Source: Mesocentrotus franciscanus | Taxonomy: Eukaryota > Echinodermata > Echinoidea > Camarodonta > Strongylocentrotidae | Assembly: GCA_037976565.1 (NCBI GenBank) | Contig: CP137675.1 | Location: 5,342,364-5,406,363, forward strand | DNA length: 64,000 bases | Reading direction: 5' to 3' | Part shown: positions 56,434 through 64,000 of the stretch, one piece after another | How positions within the stretch are numbered: position 1 is the stretch's first letter | Layout of the letters: each line of letters begins with the position of its first letter | Notes under the pieces: generated by a model | The model's input: the letters and a program-made list of their open reading frames with translations, nothing else | The model's database searches: none | What the model was told of the DNA's origin: nothing | Made by a program: the position numbers and the translations under genes

Positions 56434-57040
56434 AAGAGAAACGCTCTCGGCGGTCTCGCCTGCATTACGCAATTCGTTATGATGAAAAACTGAGGTTGGG
56501 ACATTATTTATAGGCAGGGTGGCCCATTAGCAGGCCCCCCAAAAAATGAAATTCTTTTAATATAATCATCATTTTTAAGTGAATATTGACAAAGAATCAT
56601 CAGAATAATTATTTACTATTATTTGTACCAAGATTGATAATTTTCATGAAATATGAACAAATAACAAAAATTGATTTATTAATTCTCATATTTAGTTGTG
56701 AAAACATAATCCAAGTCTACTGGCCTAAAATGACCTTTGACCTTGACTTTGTGACCTGGAATTTGTGTTAATGATTTGTGATACCTGATGACCCTTGGGT
56801 ACAAGTTTCATGGAATAGGAATGTATACTTTCAAAATTATGATAACAATTCAAAATCTTAGCCTGATGCCACAACATAGTCTAAGTTTGTTGACCTGAAA
56901 TGACCTTTGACCTTGACCTAGTGGGCTGAAATTCTACACACATGATGGGGGATACTTGATAACCCTTTAGTCCAAGTTTCATTGAATAAGAACCTATACT
57001 TTCAAAATTATATTAACAATTCAAAAACTTAACCTTCGGA
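56434..57040 (-). repeat. second copy of the DR1-carrying dispersed repeat
   Basis: Inverted relative to 40281-41154: it starts AAACAAGAGAAACGCTCTCG with GGCGGTCTCGCCTGCATTAC, and continues through the GGCCACCCTGCC block and two units with TGACCTTTGACCT. It ends near CTTAACCTTCGG. Confidence 0.8.
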
Positions 57041-58242
57041 CGTTCGGACATGTATGTATTAATTTACACACACATACAGGAGTACGTTGGATTAAAAATT
57101 GTTTTTCAAAAATGTATTTACAGAATAAACCAGGCTAACAGATAAAAAAAAACATAATTACATGTACTTGTAACTTATCCCTTTAAATCAGATTTTTTGA
57201 CAGGACAAATAATCATATTTTAAATTGTAAAATAATAGCGCCTGCATCAACTTTGAAAGCAGTGTACATGTATGCATTTCTTGCAGGAAACTGAAACCCA
57301 CATTTTCAATGTACATGTAACACGATACATTGGAGATACATTAGACTCATGTTACAGTGGTATTGGCTTTTTTCACATGTAATTGGCTGTAGTGTAGTGT
57401 GTTTGTACATGTACATGCATGTAGCTTTAAACACAAATATGGGGCCCTGTGAAAACTCAGGAATTAAGGGTGAAGTGCTCACTTAAGTGCATGCAAGGTC
57501 AAATTTTGACAAATTTTGACAAATTCTGGCCACACAAAGCTAGGAAAATTATACTTGATGTCTTGATCTAATAATTAACAAACACCCACATATGATTTAC
57601 ATGTAATCCAGTAAATGTATATTCACAGAATTGGCTATGACTGTACTGTATTTTGTTATAAATATCCAATTTCAAATTGTAAATCAAAACTCAAAACTAT
57701 GAAATTTGTAACACAATGTACGCTTATCATCATTATTTTTGAATGGCCCTGAAACCCTAGTCTAGGGTTTATAATATGAAATCTTAGAAAAGTAAAAATT
57801 TAATCCAGAAGCAAAAGCACCTTTGCTTTGATGCAGAGCACAAACTTTTATGAACCTAAAGCTGCATTTATCATTATGTGTCAACACTCAACAAAATAAA
57901 ACATTTCGTTAAACTAGATAATTGCATCTACATGTACATGTAGCTAGACATTGAAGTGGCAGGACAGTAAAATTGGACTATTATCGATTGAGGAATTCAA
58001 AACCAGAATCAATAAATAAAATTTCCCTTATACTCTACAGGATACAAACGAAAACATTAAATCAGGCATGTGCATTTTTATGGACTTTACAAATGAGTAA
58101 ACTGATTATAAAGAATGAAAGTGCTCCATGCATCTTGTTTAACTCCAAGGCAAATTATTTGTTGAATAGATTATTTTACAACACTTTCACTTTGTTTTTG
58201 AAAGTGAAAGGAAAAGGTGTTTATTTTTGTGTAAGTATGTTA

Positions 58243-58372
58243 CTATTTTGAGTTGACATCAAAGACTGTCATGTCTTCCTCATCGTCCTCCTGATCGAGG
58301 GGTCTTAATTCCATGTCTGATGAACGCGTTGCCAGGACACCATACTTCTTTGACTTTCTCTTTCCTCTTGAT
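58243..58372 (-). CDS. FAM174-like gene, coding exon 2 (cytosolic tail)
   Basis: Acceptor ATTTTCGCAG at 58373; 42 codons plus TAG (58245-58243). It carries the KKYGVL and acidic TVFDVNSK end, which fixes the family. Confidence 0.9.
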
Positions 58373-59847
58373 CTGCGAAAATAATATATAAAAAAGGGAC
58401 AGTTCGAATTTAGAACCCTGTTTTACTAATATTAATAATAATAATACTATTTTGCTTTTATGTAGCCCTTAATACATTGACAATGTCTCTAAGCACTTCA
58501 CAAATATATTATTACCCCTGTCATCGGATTCAGGCTTCCCCGCACACAATGTATGCACATTCTCCACTCCCTGGGGAGCATTCCAGCCAGGCGCCATTTT
58601 ATAGACACTCACAATGCTCAGCATACTACATTAACATTGGCATCCTACCGGGTACCCTTTTTTCACTTGAGTGGAGAGTGGCAAATGTATATTATTGTCT
58701 TTCCAATGGGCGTTAGAATTTAATTTTTGTTTTCATTAGACAGAGTTTGTTTAGTTACGATACTTATCTATTCATTTTATTTATCATTATTATAATATTT
58801 TCTTGGGACTTGGGAGTATTTTTGTTCTGTTTTTGTCCAAGGTGGAGGTTCACATAATAGAATCAAGGCTTTTATTTTTAAATTGTGATTTAAATTAGGG
58901 TCTATACAGAGAAGGTTGAGTTCTAGGGAGAGGTGGAAAATAATTAGTGAGCATTATCATTTGTCTTATTATGCAGTTGTGGAACATGAGAAAAATGTTC
59001 CCTGAAAAGCATGGCTCTTTAATAGTTTAAATGCCTTCATATTCTAAATATGACAAGTAACAGCTTAAAAAGGAGGCCTGAATTTTATGCCACATGTTTG
59101 TGTGGAGTCGGGCCAACTTGGCCTCCGGGCAAACTCGCTGTAAAACGGTCATTTTTTGCAGGTTTAGGGTTAGGTTTAGGGTTAGGTTAGTTTTAGTTTT
59201 AGGGTTAGGGTTAGGGTTAGGGTTAGGTTTAGGGTTAGGGTTAGGGTTAGGAGACCATTTTTACAGCAAGGCCGAGTTAGCCCGGATTCGTTTGTGTAGT
59301 CCTATATACTGATATAGACTACATCTTTCTGTGTACAGTGCTTGTTACATTACTGGGAAACTCTTCAAGTCAGAAGGAAATAGATCTAGCCTACGCTATG
59401 TCGAGTATGTGACAGAGATCTATGCAGTATGCTGTACAAAATTAAAAATTCTCACCTGAACCACCTAACTGCAAAAAACACTACAGCTAAACAGGTAAAT
59501 CCGATAAGCACATAGAAACTCCTTCTCAACATGCTTTTGTCATATAATACGTTGCCAAACTCAAATTGTCCATCTTGTGACGAAGTATCGTTTGCATTCG
59601 GAGCTATCAGTATCACTGATTTTGCAGTAGGTGTGCTGCTGCTGGTGCCGGGTCTCTTGGTTGTGCCATCGCCACTGATAGGTTGTCCCTCGGCTGGAGG
59701 CACGGGATCAGCCGCTAACGCCAGGTCCAGCTGCCAACCTAGAATTCCAATCATGAAATAAAGTAGTGTACTAAAAAGTTTTGAAATGTTTGCGCTGAAG
59801 AGAAATGGTACTCTCCTGAAAGTGGCTGACATTATTTTGTCCCCCAT
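58243..59847 (-). CDS. FAM174-like type I membrane protein, 2 coding exons, 173 aa
   Basis: Coding exons 59847-59456 and 58372-58243, joined in phase 2. Seen: an N-terminal hydrophobic segment (about 25-46, ending ALA-AD, a plausible signal peptide); a Pro/Ser/Thr-rich lumenal or extracellular part with an NDT sequon at 86-88; LRRSFYVLIGFTCLAVVFFA as a single transmembrane helix (about 108-127); and a short cytosolic tail RSRGKRKSKKYGVLATRSSD followed by MELRPLDQEDDEEDMTVFD. The order transmembrane helix, basic stretch, K(K/R)YGVL, MEL.PL(D/E)Q, acidic run and (V/L)FD is characteristic of FAM174A/B. Size fits the family (about 130-190 aa). The molecular function is not well defined. Confidence 0.9.
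58424..58718 (-). mobile_element. SINE in the FAM174-like intron, minus strand
   Basis: The minus strand has TTTGCCACTCTCCACTCAAG near the start, GGGTACCCGGTAGGATGCC, and ends AGGGCTACATAAAAGCAAAA followed by (TATT)n. Same family as the other SINEs, with an intact 3' half. Confidence 0.7.
58719..59455. other. rest of the FAM174-like intron
   Basis: AT-rich sequence, then the telomere-like array at 59161-59252 with its inverted flanks. No exon seen. Confidence 0.6.
59125..59285. repeat. interstitial telomere-like TTAGGG array between inverted repeats
   Basis: 59161-59252 consists of GGTTAG and GGTTTAG units, with a run of pure TTAGGG. On either side, CCGGGCAAACTCG..CTGTAAAACGGTC (59125-59150) and, inverted, CCGGGCTAACTCGGCC..CTGTAAAAATGGTC (59253-59285) are related. 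Confidence 0.9.
59456..59847 (-). CDS. FAM174-like gene, coding exon 1
   Basis: ATG at 59847-59845 in good context (G at -3, G at +4). Donor GGTTCAG|GTGAGA at 59455. It holds the signal segment, the linker and the whole transmembrane helix. A second Met at codon 6 is an alternative start. Confidence 0.9.
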
Positions 59848-60892
59848 TTCAGCTCAATACAGTAGAAAGTCCAATATTTAAAAAAGATTCCTAGTTTGCG
59901 CAATACAAAAATCCACGTCGACGTATAAATAATGCACTTGGTACCTTAAAACAGCACCCGCGGATAGTTCGTGCGCGCTGTTACTCGAGAGGATATATAG
60001 CTCAGATAATGAAAAAATTATGTGCACGCACGTTGATTCATGGTGTAAAAATAACAGATTGCGCGCTTTACAAATCTTAAAAGTTCAAAATTTACTTTGT
60101 CTGTAGTCGCAGAATAACTACATAAGTCAATTTTCCTTTTCCTTTTCGTCCTTCTCTTTTTGCAGTTACCAATCTTGGAATTAAAAGGTCATTAAAAGAC
60201 AAAGAAAATGACAGTGCACTGCTTGATATTGTAGCAGTGATTTGTCATAATTTGTATTCGAATAGTAGATATCGTCGCTTGAAATTCACAAATAACGCAA
60301 TGATTTGCAGACTAATAATTACGCAATAGCCTTTTTCGATTTCTCGCATCGCATTGAAGGGAATTTCCCCTACTTCACAAGACTTTTCCACGCCTTCTTC
60401 TGTTAGTGGGAAGTGGGTCTTATCAGTGTAAACAAATTCTCGTTCATAATGGACAACTGCCTGTGGATCTGTCTGGTGAAATGTTTGACAATTCAGTCAT
60501 ATATTCACCCCATCCGTTTGAAATACATTGGCGTGACGGCAAAATCTGTTCGCCAGGGCAGGGGTCGATGTTTATTGTCCAATTAATATAATATACTCAT
60601 TTATAGGTATAGAGATAACTCAACGGTCCTCACTCTAATTCTAAGTCTACATGTCAGGGTATACATAGACAGCCACGGGCGTTGTGCATGGGTGAGACCC
60701 AAATACTTGCAACGTCGACAACAGTACTAAAGACGGTCTACAAAATTGTTATTATTTTATGTATTATGACTTTTATGTGAATCATTCTGTGGACACTTTC
60801 CGCCTATGAACTTTTTGACAAATGCTCAATATTGAATCTGATTTTTTTTTCATTACCTTTTCCTATTGCAAAAAAGACTGATGTATATAGGG
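59848..60892. other. upstream region of the FAM174-like gene
   Basis: The promoter presumably lies in the first few hundred bases; GC-richer words (ACCCGCGGATAGTTCG, GCGCGCTG) occur at about 59957-59982. Nothing further is supported. Confidence 0.35.
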
Positions 60893-60971
60893 AAATAGGA
60901 ATTGCATGATGATGAAAAGGTCTATGAATATAGATTCATAGACCTTTTCATCATCCGTGCAATTCCTATTT
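60893..60971. repeat. 79-bp near-perfect hairpin
   Basis: AAATAGGAATTGCA then GATGATGAAAAGGTCTATGA on the left pairs with the right arm. The loop is ATAG (about 60930-60933), and the only flaw is one T against CG in mid-stem. It could be a tiny TIR element or a hairpin RNA. Confidence 0.85.
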
Positions 60972-62010
60972 TCATTTAGCTCTCCAAGTTGTTCATATTG
61001 ATATAGGCAGAGGGAACAATAAAACAAATCCCACTACTGTATGGTTCATTCAAAATCATACAAGGACAAAGAACACTTCGGGCATCATGAGAATACATAT
61101 TGGCAACGGGGAACTTCCCCCATGCACACCGATTCTAATAGTATATTTTTTTATGCGTGCAGTGGCTCTTCTCTCAGTTTACTTTAAAAATTAAAATATC
61201 TTGTGCTACATAGCACACTCGAAGGATATAAATTAAATCTCATTTTTTTTTCCTTCTCAGGTTGGACCGACAGCTCACGAGAACGACATTGTTTCGGTCT
61301 AGTTAACTCTTAGAAAATGCCATATAAGGTCCGCGAGACCGACATCTTGGATCGAGGGCACTGTAGTCGGTCTCTTGGCCTCTATAAAATAGCCCTACAT
61401 TCTCACCAGGTGATTAATTATTGTCTCATAGACATCTTTTTTTGTTCAATTGATAAAAAGGAAAAAACATCAATCAGTAAACAGAAAGGGATTTTAAAAT
61501 CTTAAAACTTCCTCAAGTTAGGGGGAGGGATATATACGATGTTGGTTTTCCTTTAAAGCTCAGGCCGCCATCGATATCAAGCATGCAACTCGCTCATCAT
61601 GGTGGTCTCCTGCCTTCACAAACTGTCATTTGTAAAAGTGTTAAGTTTCCATGCATAATTATGCGTATTATTTTTGTTTGTGTTTAAACTTTAAAGGAGA
61701 AATTTTAATGTCTGCAAATGTGTTTATATATTTTTATGTAAAATGAAATTATTTTGTTACGTTATTGTTATCAAACGCAGACAAAAAACACCCCAAATAT
61801 AAAGCACCATGACACGCCTGCGTGCATGGAATTTTCAAATTTTCAAATTTCAAAATTTCCTTCTAATGCTATGAACTTAATCACAAAGACTTTTAAATAT
61901 CAACCCGTGGCAATTTAAATAGCCTTGTCTATTCTATGGTAATACTCATCAACGCCTGTTCAGCATCATAAGGGTAAAGCATATAGAGTTGTTATATACA
62001 GCTCTATGCG
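60972..62010. other. gene-free stretch
   Basis: No exon, element end or tandem array recognised; AT-rich with short poly-T runs. Confidence 0.4.
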
Positions 62011-62340
62011 GTAGATTAATTGATTGATTGATTTTTATTCGACAAGCTTCCAACATACAACAATATACAAGAATAACAGATAAAAATTAAGTCAGCTTGA
62101 ACAGGATAACCCACGAAAGCTCGAGAGCTTATTTCCAGTGGGGTCCCCTACAGACATGTACAACATTAATAAGTTAAAATAGTAATATTTACAGTCAGAT
62201 AAGAAATAGAAGGAAAAAAATATATTAAAGATGATAATAATAACATTAAACTGACGATGAAAATGGTAATAAGTACAAGAAGAAAAAGAAAAAGGAGAAG
62301 AAGAAAAAGAGGAGGAGGGGGTGGAGGAGGAGAAAGGAGA
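62011..62340 (-). mobile_element. LINE 3' end, minus strand, and purine-rich tract
   Basis: (ATTG)n at 62018-62031, then TTTTTATTCGACAAGCTTCC and AGCTCGAGAGCTTATTTCCA, look like a LINE tail in reverse. 62275-62340 is a GAAGAA/GGAGGA purine tract. Confidence 0.5.
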
Positions 62341-63004
62341 GGTACAGTTCCTATATACTGTATTAGCTTCTGAAATGTGCGAACATTACAGTGATTATTG
62401 TAAACTACAGGATATATAAAGTACCCTCAGAGTACACATCCATCCCGGTATATATGCAATCCGTGCTTCAGTTTTATCTTTTAAAACTAGGAACATTTAT
62501 TACATCATCAGTCTCAACATTTTCACAGCGTATTATGCAGGTGGGTAAAGGGAAACCCCCTTCCACGTCATCCATCCGGGCATGCCGGCTGTAAGGCATA
62601 AACAAATATGTTGTATTGCCCTTTGCGACCGACCCCAAAATCTTGAAATCTACGGTCGGCTTTTAAAAAAAGGTGTTGTTTTTTTACCGTTTTTTAGAGA
62701 AAAAAATGTTTAATGAATACAAAAATATGTATTAAAGCATTCAAAACTGAGAAATATAAGGCCTAAGAGGGAGAACAAAAATAGCAAATTAATGCATTAA
62801 AAACTGAGAAAATAATATCAGCCCAAAGAGGGTGAAAAAAAAATTCCGACCGACCGACCCATGTTTTGGCACCTAAAGGGCAATAGAACATCTTTTTTTA
62901 GGCCTAATATAGGATTTAGTAGTTCAGGGGATTCTATCAAGTTGTATTTATCTAATGATAACCACACTTTTCATCAAATTTAGACCGCTTTGAAATAGTC
63001 TAGT
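62341..63004. other. gene-free stretch with an imperfect inverted repeat
   Basis: CCTTTGCGACCGACCCCAAA near 62620 and ACCGACCGACCCATGTTTTGG near 62850, together with the near-repeat of GAGAAA(A)TA(T)A...AAGAGGG...AAAATA at 62750 and 62810, suggest an old element. Not resolved. Confidence 0.35.
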
Positions 63005-63245
63005 CAGGGGCGGATCCAGCTTTTATAAAGGGGTTGGGGTGGTATGCGAGGAGCGTAGCGACCGAGTCCAAGCGAGCGGAGCGAGCGAGGGAGGGTGTGG
63101 GAGGGTGCCCTCCCACAGTAGGGAAAATTTTTGAAAATCTGTGTGTGAAAATGGCGTTTTCTTGCAAAAAAAAGATAAGATTTAAAAAAATGGTCCCCGG
63201 ATTTTTTTTTGGGGTTGCAACCCCAACCCTCTAGATCCGCTTCTG
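63005..63245. mobile_element. 241-bp TIR element, hAT-like ends
   Basis: Left CAGGGGCGGATCCAG and inverted right CAGAAGCGGATCTAG (12 of 15). CTAGT directly adjoins both sides (63000-63004, 63246-63250). The interior has GAGCGTAGCGACCGAG and GAGCGGAGCGAGCGAG stretches. Confidence 0.75.
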
Positions 63246-64000
63246 CTAGTTGATGACAGCAATGAAATGAAATCACAAATGAGCATATTCAAACGGAGAC
63301 TGATGTCTTGCAGTGCCAGTGTATTTTATGCAGGACGCCATCTAGTGTTAGACATTATCGCATCCTCAAAATATTAATCAGCTGGGAGTGGAAGAGAAGA
63401 AAGAACGCTCAGATCTGAACCTGATTTTGATTGAATTTGATATTTTACCTCCTGATTTTCATTTGAGTAGTCATTTACTGATTGGAGCAGATGTCAAAAC
63501 CTGTTGCATTTGACGAGATGCATTTTTTTGGGGGCTGAGCTGAGCCATCATCATCCCACAAAGCAACATCTCTTTTCGACATTAACATCAACAGCGAACT
63601 CTGAACTGTGTCTCTGATCCGAAGACGAACCTTCGCTTCGAAACTCTACAATCTCGCACATCAATACAGTGATCTCTATTGATCACTGCCACTATCTTGC
63701 CTTAAACCATAATGAGAAACTGTTCCATGTAAAACTAAAATTAACTGCTGTGCTCACCTGTATCAGTGCTGGTTTAGAGACTTCATGAATATTTGAGGGC
63801 TTTGCCTTTGAGTTTGAAGTGAACAGCTGAGCTGTGATGCTGAATCATAATAGAAATGTACATGAATTGATTTTTAGACGGTATTTGAATGGCATTGTCA
63901 AGACATTGTTTGATGAATTGTAGACTAGGTACTAGTACTACTACCAGTTCCCTAGCAAGCAGATTTGAGGATAAGTGCTTGTTACGAATTAGTTCCAGGA
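63246..64000. other. gene-free end of the window
   Basis: No exon supported. GC content rises slightly at 63590-63700, which might be a 5' UTR or promoter of a gene beyond the edge, but nothing confirms it. Confidence 0.3.

Larger units (their letters stand above)
53404..58242. other. possible 3' flank of the FAM174-like gene; repeats
   Basis: No exon is supported. It may contain a long 3' UTR of the minus-strand FAM174-like gene, but no signal stands out. It includes TIR and dispersed elements at 53918-54068 and 56434-57040 and frequent ACATGTAC. Confidence 0.4.

Noticed and set aside
59161..59252. Chromosome end
   Set aside because: The TTAGGG array is short, variant-containing, inside the FAM174-like intron and followed by 4.7 kb of ordinary sequence.
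59531..59761. 76-codon plus-strand frame
   Set aside because: Antisense shadow of FAM174-like exon 1.
63034..63276. Frames on both strands at 63.0-63.3 kb
   Set aside because: They fall in the CAGGGGCGG-ended TIR element and have no transposase motif.

Overview
The window looks like nuclear DNA of a deuterostome invertebrate, most likely an echinoderm and probably a sea urchin. The basis is AT-rich sequence, genes split into small exons by long introns with GT-AG sites, and very dense repeats: tRNA-derived SINEs, LINE tails, many terminal-inverted-repeat (TIR) elements, microsatellites and scattered ACATGTAC. The species is inferred. Nothing here is bacterial or viral.

Three protein-coding genes can be supported exon by exon. 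(1) Minus strand, about 10.7 to 1.4 kb: a multidomain Bcl-2 family gene, closest to BAX/BAK/BOK, with four coding exons carrying an alpha-1/BH4-like helix, BH3, BH1, BH2 and a C-terminal tail anchor. Its first coding exon has a one-base frame break and its BH1 core motif is unusual. (2) Plus strand, 29.2 to 48.0 kb: a PWWP-domain gene of the MUM1/PWWP3A (EXPAND1) family with 13 phase-consistent coding exons (about 1089 codons). A long disordered acidic/basic N-terminus lies in exon 1, the PWWP fold in exons 4-6, and a conserved C-terminal region in exons 10-13. (3) Minus strand, 59.85 to 58.24 kb: a two-exon FAM174-like type I membrane protein (173 aa). The three are unrelated single genes (apoptosis, chromatin/DNA repair, membrane protein); no functional cluster is evident.

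The rest is mobile and repetitive DNA. 12.8-17.0 kb is bounded by a perfect 30-bp inverted repeat and holds a diverged reverse-transcriptase remnant that is itself interrupted, plus a recurring TTCGGAGAGGACA motif. 18.2-28.8 kb is a nest of elements: microsatellites, two copies of a foldback element (one with near-complete arms of about 328 bp and a perfect 9-bp target duplication), two related palindromes, a 1.56-kb hAT-like element stuffed with a degenerate minisatellite (perfect 8-bp target duplication), and a SINE split by a small TIR element. The introns of gene 2 hold three different TTAA-flanked TIR elements, SINEs and a repeat carrying nuclear-receptor DR1 sites. 49-58 kb is mostly 3' flank and repeats. 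59.1 kb has an interstitial TTAGGG array between inverted repeats. 60-64 kb has a strong hairpin and another TIR element, with no supported gene.

The most unusual object is the foldback family at 26.8-27.5 kb and 20.2-20.7 kb. Its centre carries a CRE-like TGACGTCA and its arms carry consensus splice donors pointing outward, so it looks like a mobile bidirectional promoter/first-exon cassette. All calls come from reading the sequence; no database search was run.
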